A DNA stretch of 64,000 bases, taken from the NCBI GenBank assembly GCA_905182985.1, contig CAJJDN010000170.1, positions 126,359 through 190,358 on the forward strand, in the 5' to 3' direction. Both the position numbers and the translations under genes were made by a program. The notes below the pieces were generated by a model, which saw nothing but the letters and a program-made list of their open reading frames with translations, was not told where the DNA came from and did no database searches. Positions 1 through 11,666 of the stretch are shown here, one piece after another. Each line of letters opens with the position of its first letter. The stretch's first letter is position 1. This DNA comes from Paramecium sonneborni (lineage: Eukaryota > Ciliophora > Oligohymenophorea > Peniculida > Parameciidae).

Positions 1-530
1 CTTTCCAGGACCACTATTTTGAATGAGAACACGACAAATTTTCTCTTCTTTGTGAGTAAGACTAGTTTTGAGAAGAGCCTTCTGTTCAGAAGTGATTTGG
101 TTGGTCTTACAAAGATTGGTGACAACGATGAAGAATTATGTGTAGTGACTCAATTATGGATCCATTTTTATAATTTATAGGGTCGTTTCAAGTAATTAGA
201 ACTTCCCTTATAATATGATTGTGAACGAGGTTTAACAACAACTGTGTCTGGTACTTCTGTGACATGTTTTTTGAACTCCTCTAATCCAAATCGTTGTTTC
301 TACTAGATAAGATTGACATGTTTATGTTTTCCCATTGAAATAAGTTTGGACAATTTGTTATTCAATTTTTCTTCTAGTTTTGGAGTATTATCACTAAATT
401 TAAATGCTTTTAATTCAGGTTTTGAACATCGTTCTCCTGAACATAAAACTAAACCAAAGCCAATTGGATAACAACGAATTTGAAGTGGACGATTACAACA
501 ATAACTATATGGTACTTATTTTGAATTCAT
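1..530 (-). CDS. Hypothetical protein, 3' end beyond window edge
   Basis: Starts at the ATG at 530 and runs off the left edge. The first exon gives a basic, cysteine-containing N-terminus (Cys pairs near residues 11-12, 20 and 33-38). A candidate 20-nt intron (roughly 192-211 on the + strand) joins it to a second reading frame that stays open to position 1. Without that intron the first frame stops at the TGA at 150-152. The distal part is rich in Lys, Gln and Thr with short hydrophobic stretches. I do not recognise the family. It is the last of a run of same-strand genes, 137 bp downstream of the phosphatase gene. The intron is inferred only from the frame change and GT/AG ends. Confidence 0.5.
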
Positions 531-666
531 AAAGAAGATTGTATATGTTTTAGTGTACAAATGTTAACAAATGAGAATGCTATGTTATCTTAATTATATT
601 TCTGGAAACATTCTCATAATTAGGTTATGAATGTAAATAGATTTCTCATCATTAGGAGAAAGAGAT

Positions 667-2152
667 TCAGTTTATGATTCCACATGAACTAATTATAAAT
701 TGGGATAGACTACTGGCATTAAGTGTCTCTTTAAGAGTTGGTTCATAAATGTGGTAATATGGCTTATCATCTAAATTGGGAAGTAAAGTGTTATTCATTT
801 TAATAAAAATATCATTAGATTTCCATCTTCTATTGAAACAATTTCTCAAAGACTGCTCCAGGCCCTTATGGATCCTAGAAATTGTACAACTTAAGATTTT
901 CTCTAATAATTTAAGATTTATATTAAACTTATTGTAATCTCTGACATCTCTGCAACCTTGCATTCCTCTTAAGTACTTGAGAAGGGATTCTAATTCTTTA
1001 TCCTCTTTATTATCATAAAAAGGAATAATAGGAATTCCATTATCTAATTACCAAGCATAAGAATATGAGGCATTATCAACAAGAACCAGTTGACTTAATG
1101 GACGATCGAAAATCCTTAAATCTTTAGTATACATTCCTCCAGTAGTCATTATACAATTATCACGATATAAACTATGAGATATGAGTGTCTTATTTGGATC
1201 CAAATGTTCAATAACCTTTTAGGCATAACAAGGATGAGAGGCAGTGAAAACAATCAATTCAAAATCATTAACCAGTAATTCTAATAATTTTATTGCCCCA
1301 GGTCTAATATTAATACCTGCTTTTATTGTTTCTTATGGAGAGACTTAAATAGTTAGAACTACATCACTAGGTATTGCTAAACTCTCATTGCAATGAACTA
1401 AAGTTTCATCTAAATCAAAAACGATGCTTATTTTATCTAGTTATATTAATACATGTATTCATACTTTTATAGATATCTTTTTATTTAAGACGTACTTATT
1501 TATTTTTTAGATCTTTTGGATCGGCTGGTGATAAATATGATGCAACATATATTCCTTAGTATGTTTAAAAAAAATGCTCTCTATACATTCTACTAAAATA
1601 GTCATCATGAATGGGTTTTGTAAAAGCATTCTTAACCTTAGTGATATAATATTATGGTTGATCTGTATTTAATTTTTTAGTGCTCTCAAAATATTTGTTA
1701 ACACTTAGACTGCCTTTACCTGCACTTTTAGGAGTAACTTATTAAGATTATGTTTTTGGTTTCTAAAACAATGCACTCTATAACTTTTTAAGTATTAGAT
1801 CTTTGCTTTAACCAACAGATTGTTAAGGACGATGATGTGGTTTCTTTTCAGTAGATGGCCTATATGATTAAGTTCCAGTAGGAGTAGGTGGTTTTACAGG
1901 TACATGTATATCTAGTTATGGAGAGACTTTAGTCACAAGTTGACTTAAAATCTTAGAAGATTGAGTTGGAGTGATTATTGGATGTTAAACTTTTCCCTCT
2001 TTCTTTTTTAGTAATTAGAAGTATTTTTGCATTGCTGCATTCACTTCTGAGTTGCTAAGCTTTTTGGCTGAAGACTCTCTATTACCTTGTATTTTCTATG
2101 GTAAATATGACTTCGAGAGATTAAAATCCATTTAATATCGTTGTGGTTTCAT
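667..2152 (-). CDS. FCP1/SCP-type CTD phosphatase-like protein (HAD superfamily)
   Basis: A predicted Mg2+-dependent protein Ser/Thr phosphatase of the FCP1/NIF (small CTD phosphatase) family. The catalytic signature FDLDETLVHC is encoded near 1410-1432, so both nucleophile-region aspartates are present. It is followed by family-like blocks: RPGAIKLLELL, FTASHPCYAQKVI, TTGGMYTKDLRIF and LVLVDNASYSY. The first ~230 residues are Ser/Pro/Lys/Gln-rich and look disordered. One 28-nt intron (1437-1464) sits just before the catalytic core. After the core come about 100 residues of unclear function ending at the TGA at 667-669. The start ATG (2150-2152) overlaps the stop of the preceding same-strand gene; an internal Met at codon 8 is an alternative start. 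Targets in ciliates cannot be deduced; family members act on RNA polymerase II CTD or Smads. Confidence 0.85.
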
Positions 2153-2650
2153 ATATATTAAATTTATGGTAACCTAATTGATAGGTTTCCCTATGATTTA
2201 TGAATTATATTGTTCAATTTCTATGCATTCCGATTCATTCTTATTTCATCCATCTATTACATCATACCTTCATGTAATCTTCTCATTCTACTTTTTGGAA
2301 GATGTAATGTTTTATTTACAAGTTTTGTAATCTTTGTCTCTACTTTTACTTAAGAATGATCCTACATGCTTTTAGCCTTTCTCTAAACTTTCTTTGGCTT
2401 TAACAGTAATTTAAATTCATTCATCTTGGGCTTTAAAACTCATCTATATATCAGGATTATGAACCAATATATTAATTGCTAATTCATTTACATAATTCTT
2501 TGCATTTTAATAACATTCTTAATTTGCTTTCCGAAGCAATATACATAAATTTGAGAATTGAACTTCATATTGCCATGCCCAAAATATATTAAATTGTTGC
2601 TATTATTACTCGCAATAATTTAAAGATTCTCTCGATTGTTATGAATTCAT
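2149..2650 (-). CDS. Small hypothetical basic protein
   Basis: An ATG at 2650 opens a frame with a Gln run and a Trp-rich segment (FNIFWAWQYEVQF). A candidate 34-nt intron joins it to a second, fully open, Lys/Met-rich frame that ends at the TGA at 2149-2151. Without splicing the first frame stops at 2417-2419. Total about 155 residues, helical and basic in the second half, with no recognised domain. It lies between the polycystin gene (106 bp upstream) and the phosphatase gene, whose ATG overlaps this stop codon by 4 nt (ATGA). Its 5' 79 bp (2572-2650) are duplicated at 3791-3869 by the assembly repeat. Confidence 0.5.
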
Positions 2651-3789
2651 CTTTCTCACGAATCAAATTGAAAAGATCCTATAATTAGTTCTAACATTCT
2701 TTTGGATAACCATATAAACAAACATTATGATTTGATTTAATTTATATAACTAAATTCATTAATTTTTCCTTCTAAGTTTTTCAATTAATTATGAAATGGC
2801 CTGTTGAATCTTTAACTTAATTTCATCAATCTTAGCATAAAATTCTTTTATTGTTTACAAATGATCAGTACGATAACTAAAAATATTTTATTATCAAATT
2901 ACCTGATTGTTCGATAGACTTCTTATAAGACAGCATTTACTAAAACAGTCGCACCATAAGTATAAGTAACAAATACTAAAGATGTTATTATTATCATTGT
3001 TTAAACTTCATAATCTACTATTTTAAACCAAATTTTGAAATTTCCAAGGAAGAACATTCCGCAAGTAGATATAAAAGATCTATAATAAGTTGTAAATTCA
3101 TCAAATCGTTGTGAAAATAGCTGATAGAATATGAAAGCATAAGAAGCTAAGATCGTTATAGCAAATATGACTATTTTATAAGATTAATTTACTAATCATA
3201 ATAATATTTTCAGCTCCTTTAGCAGCCATAGCTTAAACAAATGCAACTGATTCTGATATTTAAAATAATTTAAGAGTGTTGAATCCAACCAAAATAATTA
3301 GAATTCCTCTAATAATTAATCCTCTATTGAATTGATTTGCGTAATACATAATGGAAGATTCAGAAGAATGTTGTAGAACTTGCAATGAATCAGAAGGAAT
3401 TGATGAAAACATCATGAAACTTATCAATTATAAAATAAAGATTGTTAATTAATACATAATACCGACTTGTATAAAGGCAGTAAAATCTCTTCTAAGTTAA
3501 AAGTTCTAATATTTTTTTTAAATCTGATTTAAAGCCTCTTTGACAGCAACAAATATCATAATAGAATTTAATATTCCTGATATAGCTAACATAATATATT
3601 CAGTAAGCCAGAAACTAGCAGATTCTTCTGGTTTCAAGATTCTAAAACTCTAGATGTGCAATTACTGAACAATTTCATAACTAGGAGCGATTTCAAAGAA
3701 ATAATAAATGACATAAAATTATTCTCTACTATCATCATAAATAACAATGTTAAAAAGAACCATTTTGGTTGTATAAATATTAAACATAC
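2572..3789. repeat. Direct repeat A, copy 1 (1218 bp), left of a single-N gap
   Basis: This segment recurs without a difference that I could see at 3791-5008, offset by 1219. The two copies are separated only by the N at 3790. The arrangement is what results when the overlapping ends of two contigs are placed end to end without merging. It is best treated as one locus counted twice. Confidence 0.95.
2756..3789 (-). pseudogene. Duplicated 3' part of the polycystin gene (assembly artefact)
   Basis: Carries the C-terminal half of the polycystin gene found complete at 3975-6460, including the same two introns and stop (2756-2758). It is cut off upstream by the N at 3790. It has no start codon or N-terminal half and should not be counted as a gene. 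Confidence 0.9.
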
Positions 3790-3790
3790 N
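3790..3790. other. Single-N gap
   Basis: One undetermined base at the junction of the two copies of repeat A. The sequence to the left stops abruptly inside the polycystin coding region, and the sequence to the right restarts 1218 bp back. Confidence 0.98.
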
Positions 3791-5008
3791 GCCATGCCCA
3801 AAATATATTAAATTGTTGCTATTATTACTCGCAATAATTTAAAGATTCTCTCGATTGTTATGAATTCATCTTTCTCACGAATCAAATTGAAAAGATCCTA
3901 TAATTAGTTCTAACATTCTTTTGGATAACCATATAAACAAACATTATGATTTGATTTAATTTATATAACTAAATTCATTAATTTTTCCTTCTAAGTTTTT
4001 CAATTAATTATGAAATGGCCTGTTGAATCTTTAACTTAATTTCATCAATCTTAGCATAAAATTCTTTTATTGTTTACAAATGATCAGTACGATAACTAAA
4101 AATATTTTATTATCAAATTACCTGATTGTTCGATAGACTTCTTATAAGACAGCATTTACTAAAACAGTCGCACCATAAGTATAAGTAACAAATACTAAAG
4201 ATGTTATTATTATCATTGTTTAAACTTCATAATCTACTATTTTAAACCAAATTTTGAAATTTCCAAGGAAGAACATTCCGCAAGTAGATATAAAAGATCT
4301 ATAATAAGTTGTAAATTCATCAAATCGTTGTGAAAATAGCTGATAGAATATGAAAGCATAAGAAGCTAAGATCGTTATAGCAAATATGACTATTTTATAA
4401 GATTAATTTACTAATCATAATAATATTTTCAGCTCCTTTAGCAGCCATAGCTTAAACAAATGCAACTGATTCTGATATTTAAAATAATTTAAGAGTGTTG
4501 AATCCAACCAAAATAATTAGAATTCCTCTAATAATTAATCCTCTATTGAATTGATTTGCGTAATACATAATGGAAGATTCAGAAGAATGTTGTAGAACTT
4601 GCAATGAATCAGAAGGAATTGATGAAAACATCATGAAACTTATCAATTATAAAATAAAGATTGTTAATTAATACATAATACCGACTTGTATAAAGGCAGT
4701 AAAATCTCTTCTAAGTTAAAAGTTCTAATATTTTTTTTAAATCTGATTTAAAGCCTCTTTGACAGCAACAAATATCATAATAGAATTTAATATTCCTGAT
4801 ATAGCTAACATAATATATTCAGTAAGCCAGAAACTAGCAGATTCTTCTGGTTTCAAGATTCTAAAACTCTAGATGTGCAATTACTGAACAATTTCATAAC
4901 TAGGAGCGATTTCAAAGAAATAATAAATGACATAAAATTATTCTCTACTATCATCATAAATAACAATGTTAAAAAGAACCATTTTGGTTGTATAAATATT
5001 AAACATAC
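3791..5008. repeat. Direct repeat A, copy 2 (1218 bp)
   Basis: Second copy of 2572-3789. This copy is continuous with the 5' half of the polycystin gene, so the gene reads through intact here. Confidence 0.95.
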
Positions 5009-6460
5009 CTTAAGCTTTATGTTATTAAACTTTGTCATCAACATATTCATAAGAATCATAAGATTCATCAAAACCACCACCATCATAATCTGAGAGAATT
5101 CCACTAAAAGCAGATACTCCAGAAAGTTCTGCGGGTTTATATTCTCCCCATGGATAAGTCTAACCATCACTAGCTACAATTTAATCTTTTAATGCATTTT
5201 TATCACTATATATAGAGTAATAACATAAATCATAACCAGATGCTATTTCAATTTCATTACATGTATAATTACTACTCTATACCTAAAATACTTTAAATTT
5301 TGGTCCCATTTAAATGAATTAAAATTAAATTTTGATTTCTTCTTAAATTGATCCATCTGATTAAGTTACATTAAATTTATCAACTATAGTAATCAAATTT
5401 ATTTTTTTGTATAAATCCTCTATGGTTGAAACAGTATTTAAACCATATTTAACCTCCAATAAGTAATTATGTAAAGTTAATCTAACTTAAGAAGTTGTTT
5501 CATAATCCATAATATTTTTAGAATTTATGTAGATTAATATGAGTAGTGTAGCAGACAAGATTAAAAGAAAGATTTTCCAACCAATACTGATATTTGTGCT
5601 TTCTTAGTTTTCTTCTTAATCTTATTTTTCATAAAGTTTTAAACCAGGTTAGACTTCCACAAAATCATCTAATTCTTTTTTTATTTATTTAATATTTTCA
5701 TCATCTTGACTTGTTTATTGATTTCTATTTGGTAATGAAATATTAATTTTCTATTCATCTAACAAAAAGTTAGTAGCTAATTATTTTCGATATACATATA
5801 GACATGCAAATTATACTTATTCCTTATGAGCAGAGAAAAAGTTTTCTGCTGAGTAATTCATCAATAGATCCATACAATTACAATTTTTGTCTACCATTGT
5901 GTATTCACTTCTAGATAATTCCCAATATTACACACTCCAATCAAATATCTATTAAATTGTTGTGGTTTTTTTTATTAAAAAAGTAACACATTTATAAGTA
6001 ACAGAAAATCCATCATTAAAGTCTTATGTTTCATCTTCACTCCATTTACTTAATACAAATTTATGTGGATTCTCTAGTAGAAATATAGCTACAGAGTTCA
6101 CATCCATTTTTTAGTTTGATTTGTTAGCCAATAAATACATTCGAGTTTTCTGCTGAGTAAAAAAATTCTAAAATGTTTTTCTTAGTTTAACATCAGTTTA
6201 TTCTTAACTCTTCTTTAAAACCACTTACTCTTATTCTAATTGTTCTTTAATTTTATCAGTCCCTAGTTCTTTTCGTTATTTAAGAGATTTAGCCAAACCT
6301 TCAATTTGAGTATTCAAATGAAATAGGTGATGACTTTTATCTGCATAATATTTATCTAAACCTTCAACTTCTTCTGTCATCTTACCAATCTTAACTTATT
6401 AAAATCCTATACCTTAGATTCGAGAGCTTTGATTTCTTCTTCTAATGGCTTTGTTGACAT
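3975..6460 (-). CDS. Polycystin-2-like (PKD2/TRPP family) cation channel
   Basis: Predicted multi-pass cation channel of about 800 residues. Order: an N-terminal coiled-coil/Gln-Glu-rich cytosolic region (residues ~1-300), a first membrane helix (WKIFLLILSATLLILIYI), and a long extracytosolic loop with an acidic Tyr/Gly-rich stretch. The SFWLTEYIML block follows, and then a run of helices. A pore-like segment SFISTCGMFFLGNF resembles the PKD2 pore/selectivity region. A short coiled-coil tail ends at the TGA at 3975-3977. Introns: 6390-6412 (23 nt), 4390-4411 (22 nt) and 4096-4121 (26 nt). PKD2 proteins are Ca2+-permeable and often ciliary; a ciliary location here is inference. The first exon is tiny (about 16 codons). 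Its 3' half is duplicated to the left of the gap at 3790. Confidence 0.85.
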
Positions 6461-6524
6461 TTAATTATATATAAATAAACTTGATTAGAATAAACATAAT
6501 TCAAATAAACCTATTATTATATAA

Positions 6525-7025
6525 TCACAACTCAACTAAATCTCTTGTTTTATCAACATATCCATTTTCATCTGGCATATAATATTATCCATCCATATAA
6601 ACTGGTTATTTTTGTTAATACATTTTCTTTCTATATTCTTATACTTCTAATGGATTTATTTCAAAACAAGCCTTTGTATATTTTACACAAAATTCATCTT
6701 CAATAGTTTCATTAGATTCTCTTTTCATTAGATACTCTGTTAATTAGTCTCTCCAACCTCCAATAAATACATTGCATCCAGATTAAACTGTTCTACTAAT
6801 ATATGCATATCCTATGAATTCCTTCTCACATACTTTGCTAAGAGAATCTTCTATAAAAATTTCACTTCTGCTTTGTTTAATTTCTTTGAGAGTCTCTCTA
6901 ATTATAGCCTAGCATCCCATACAATAGATATGTTTATCAAAAGTTCTAGGTCTCACTTTGAGAGGATCGAATTACTTTTTGGCATTTATCGTGAGTATTA
7001 ATGTTATATACAATAAAATTATCAT
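6525..7025 (-). CDS. Secreted/ER-luminal cysteine-rich protein, Canopy/saposin-like pattern
   Basis: Intronless, 166 residues. The start at 7025 gives a clear signal peptide (MIILLYITLILTINA), which supports this ATG. The mature part has a CMGC pair and further Cys spaced through a helical region (VCEKEF, SGCNVF, EFCVKY, KACFEI). This resembles the disulphide pattern of Canopy (DUF3456)/saposin-like ER proteins. A Tyr-rich acidic tail follows (YYMPDENGYVDK). The family call rests on cysteine spacing and is tentative; export to the ER is well supported. The ATG overlaps the TGA of the upstream gene (ATGA). Confidence 0.7.
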
Positions 7026-7729
7026 TGTATAAATCCTGTAAATTGACCAACTCTTGTAATCCACCTTGTGAATGTAAAATATGCAAATCGCACTAGGAAA
7101 TAATCTAAATAAGGAAGTCGAGTATTTTCTTATAATACTTATGGTACATATTCTGGATGTTTATCAAAAAAATCATTTTCCACTAATTATGTTCTCTTTT
7201 AATCTTAAATTTTCTATAAGAACATGAATATAAATTTATACTTCATTGTTAATTACTCTCAATGCATAAAACATGTTATTTAATTCACTATCTGATTCAT
7301 CCTTACGATTTCTTATCAAATTTTAAATTTATGTTAATTGGTGATATAAATTAGATTGAGGATCTGATTGATGTAAATGTCTTATAGCCCAAGGCAATTA
7401 GAAAGACACTCCAATAAAACTACCAACAGTAAAGAAATGATTAATCCAATAAATATATAAAAAACCCAATGTTAATTTACTTTTAGCACCATTTGCTTTC
7501 AAACAATAATAAGTTAATGATCCAAATGTTGTCATCTAGGCACCATATCCCCATCTATTATAGGTTTTCATCAATCTCTAAAATATTTAATTTGACTTGC
7601 CTCGTAAACATCATATTTTAAATTAAATTCTTCATCAGTATGAGACACTGATTTACATAATGCATGTAAAAGCATTTAGACTGCTGCAGCATTATTAAAT
7701 ATCTCAGAAGTGCTTAAATTATTACTCAT
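7022..7729 (-). CDS. Hypothetical membrane-associated protein
   Basis: Starts MSNNLSTSEI and reads about 215 residues over three exons. Candidate introns are 7578-7609 (32 nt) and a 28-nt intron near 7212-7239. Both are needed to keep the frame open. The middle has two hydrophobic stretches (MTTFGSLTYYCL and LGFLYIYWINHFFTVGSFIGVSF). An aromatic-rich C-terminus follows (LVRFAYFTFTRWITRVGQF). No family recognised. It lies 29 bp from the USP gene's stop, and its own stop overlaps the next start. Confidence 0.6.
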
Positions 7730-7758
7730 TAAATTATTTTATAATATATATAATATTA

Positions 7759-10700
7759 TCAATGATTATAAGTTAAATTTAATAAGGAACTAGTTGGAAT
7801 TTCTCTTATTCTATAAAACAATAAATAAGTATATGGAGACATAACCTTTTCTGCTGCTTAAGGTTTTATTTGATCATCATCACAATGTACCCATACATCT
7901 TTCTAATCAATATTCTTTAACACATAAGAAGTGTAATGTCCTTATTTTATTATGTATTCTTACCATATTAACCATTTCCAAAATGATTAGCTACTGCATA
8001 TAAATCATATACCTTATTACTATTCTATCCTATCTACCATTATTTCAGATTCAAAGATCTTAAAGGAAAATCTATGTCTGATTCAATCTTCTCTAGATAT
8101 CCATCTCGATACTAAAATCGCTTTAAATGCAATATCAATATATTTGGAGTATGACCCAATGATAGCTTCACAATTGCTTATTATTTCGATTAACATTTAT
8201 CACAATTTATTTCAACCTTCTCTTCTTATGTCAAAATTGAAAAACATTAATCTGGTGTTACTCTATCTTTTCTATTGTTTTTATTCTCAATTAACTATTA
8301 ATATGTCTCATGATGTGAAACTACTGTCGAAAATAAATTAAATGCTAAAGAATCTATCCAATCCAATACTATATAGTAATTTTAAGGTAAATGTAAGAAC
8401 ATTGGATCTATCTCACAAGAATATCCATTACATACATTATATCTATTACATGTATTTGCTGTACTCTTTTCACATGCTAAACAATTCATGTTTTAGTCTA
8501 AAATTTTTATCTTGTAAGGAAAATCATTTGATTTTATGAAATTTAATTCCTCCTAAAGGGATTCATAGTTTGGTCTATTTTACTTCTTTTAATTAGGTTC
8601 TAAGTCTTATTCTGTTTTTCTATAACTACTCTTTCTTAATTCGATTTAACCTAAATAAACACTCTAAGCATTATATTTCTTTGAATGATGCAAATCATTT
8701 TACATATCTTAAGCTCCATTATAAAATTGTACTTTCTCTTTTTACATTTTCTAGATCCCACTTTTCTTTTTTAAATAACCCTATCAATATCGATTACAAA
8801 AATTTACAAAATCAATAAATCGCTTTGCTTATATATATATTAAAGCCTAGAACTCTTATAAGGTTATATGAGAAGATGGCACTAATATTAAAAATGGAAA
8901 TGAAAATTTCTCATATTGTTCAGTTGCTTTGTTATAATATCGATTTGTCACAGTAACTAGATTAAACTTTTTTTAATTCTATACTCTGCTTCTAAAAGGT
9001 TAGAATTGATAATAATAAAATGTTTACACATTTTACTATTGACCATTCTATTTTTTTATTTGAACTTTATATGTTTTTTCATGATTCCTCTCATTTATAG
9101 AAATTATTTATCCATGTCTCCAATCTCCTAGTCTATCTTCAATATCAACATAATCTAAACTTTGAAAATTTTCTCTCCTATATGTGAACATAGATATCAA
9201 CTCTTAAAATTCATCTTCAGCGTCCTTTACTACTTTTGCTATCTCAAATACATGTAATAATTGATTTGCTTTTAATCCTATCTGTCTTATGGGAATTGAT
9301 AGATTCAAATTCCCAAATTATCTATGGATTTAATTTCTATAAATTTCAGTCAACTCAAATCTTTGTTAAGATATCCCAGTCACCTTTTCTATTGCATTGA
9401 ATAGATCTTTCAATAATGCATATTTAGAAACTTTAATCCCATACTTATCTAAAGGTGGAATCTCACTCTATAATGACTAACATTTTTTAAACAAAATTAT
9501 AAAGATTGGAATTTCATCATTTATTGGTATTGGTAAACTCAAAGTATAATATTCTTCAAATTTTTAACTTTTATATTAACAATTTTAACAAATCAAAGTA
9601 TTGACGGTTTTACCAGTAAATAATTCTTTTACAACAGTCTCAAACTATTCAAAAGAATTATTGATATTGGATTAAACTATCGATTTCTTTTATACATTCT
9701 TTTTCAATTCATCTGACATTGTGTCTAATAACATATTCAAGAATTCTTATGCATCATGCTATTCAAAACCAGAAAATGAAGGCAAAATGTGGTCAATTGC
9801 TTTCTTAAATTATTCAGGTGCAAATGCTTTATCTTTTTAATCCTTTAATCTAATGGCTACTTTGGATAATTCATCAATCAAATATTGAAATTTAGAATTC
9901 TTTAACATTTCTTATTTAAATGCTTACTTATATAGGTAATCATCAAAAACAGGAGTATTGATCAGACATTACAATACTGTATTAATGAAACAAGTGTTCC
10001 CTAAATTTAATAAACCTATATGATGGGGAATAAAAAAATAATTAGGTTCTTATTTTTATTTACTATTTGGTGGGTATATTCTCTATACTCTTTCAGCAGA
10101 AGGAATACAAAAGTCTCTTTGATAACTTTCTTTTTAGATATGAAATCTAATAATGCCAAAATCTTCCGAAAATCCATTCACTATACACAATAACCATTCA
10201 TTTGAAATAGGATGTTGAATATCATATATTTAACCTAAACCACATCCAACCTATTAAAATACAGATTTTGGACTCCTGCCTTTCAAAGCTAAAGTTACAA
10301 AAGTACCTGATACTATTTACAAATCTAATAATTTTAAATCTAAATCTTCAACAAGAATCCATGAATCATTCACTTTCATGTAATACAATTAATAATCATA
10401 TTAATTTTTAATTTTAAACTTCTTAATTAATTTATGCATAACATTATGCATAGATTTTCTTTAATTAACCATAAATTTATAAGATCTTTTAAATGATAAC
10501 TCCCCTTTATTTGTAGTCATATATCCTTAAAGAACAGGAGGATATAAATCAACAATTTATGTTTTAGTACGTTCATCATGAAATGTTCTTCTCTTATATG
10601 CCAAATTATTATAACATCCATACCACTAAACCAAAGAAAACCAAGCAGCTTCTGGTAAAATCAAATAATCATGATTAATTAAAATGTTTGTTTTTAATTC

Positions 10701-11666
10701 CCCCTCATATTCTCCTTAAATATCTGAATTGTCAATTGGACCTGGCCTAATTGAAGTTTAATTGTCAATTATATAAAATTATGAACCATGAACAGATTCA
10801 TGTAATCCATGATTCAAATTCAACCCTGGATTATACAGATCTTCGTTTTTCTCTTCAAATTAAGACCCTTAAACACCTTAATCATCTTATTATGGTGCTA
10901 TTATCTTCTATTCTTCCATTTCCTCTATATCCACTATTGATACATGAGCAATCCTTCTTTTTGGATTATTAACAAAATTATAGTTTACATAAAATCTCCA
11001 TAACTCCCACCATTTATAACTTATTACAAAATATTTCTAAGAGGATGCTGATGTTGATTATAACATTTCCTTTATTCTCTCTCTCTCCTTAAGTGGACCA
11101 GGTAATAATTCAAATATCTCGAAATATCTGGTTAAATTAAAGTTTGTATCTGTCCATGTTTTGAATGAGCTTTTCTACATTTCTGAAACTTCATAATCAC
11201 TTGTCTACAAATATTATTTATTCTCTTGAATAAAAAACTCCATCTCTGATTTACTCAATTTCCCATCTTAATCAAAATCATAAAATGCCAGTAGAATTTC
11301 AGCTCTGTCACTTTCTTCCGAATTAAATATTACACTTAGCATTATACAAAGTTCCCTAAAATCTATTCTTCCATTTTAGTCAAAATCAAAGCATTTGAAA
11401 ACATGCAACGAGTTTTCCTAATCCTATAAACTTATTACTTTATGATTTTAATTTTGGAAACAAAGTTCTAAATTTTAAATGATCCATTCCATCTATTGGA
11501 TTCACAGCCAAATATTTTTATTTAAGCATTTATAAATATGATGATGGCCACATATCTAATAAGGTACTTAATGGTCTTTCCTTCAATAAATATAACCTTA
11601 ATTAATTAACTAAATTTACAGTGGATTCTATTTACTCCTTTTTCCGCCTGCACAAAAGCCTCCCAT
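7759..11666 (-). CDS. USP32-like ubiquitin carboxyl-terminal hydrolase (EF-hand, DUSP, USP)
   Basis: A large cysteine deubiquitinase with the domain order of animal USP32. The N-terminus MGGFCAGG may be myristoylated. Two EF-hand-like loops follow (DFDQNGRIDF and DFDQDGKLSKSE), then a DUSP domain (LPEAAWFSLVQWYGC) and a ubiquitin-like middle. The USP catalytic core has a Cys box (GLLNLGNTCFINTVLQC), an FSGFEQHDAQEFL box and a His box (YDLYAVANHFGNGQY), and ends with VWVHCDDDQ. The CxxC zinc-finger pair is also encoded (ICQNCQ). Several introns of 23-31 nt are inferred; one near 11,434-11,464 is needed to join the N-terminal region to the EF-hands. All three catalytic boxes look intact. Alternative N-terminal exon structure is possible. 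Confidence 0.85.

Noticed and set aside
2153..2450. Reading frame with in-frame TGA codons (possible TGA recoding)
   Set aside because: A neighbouring frame is fully open over the same stretch and is joined to the upstream exon by a 34-nt intron, so recoding is not required.
2572..5008. Biological tandem gene duplication of the polycystin 3' half
   Set aside because: Copies are identical, separated by one N, end abruptly inside a coding region, and two other loci show the same pattern; assembly overlap is simpler.
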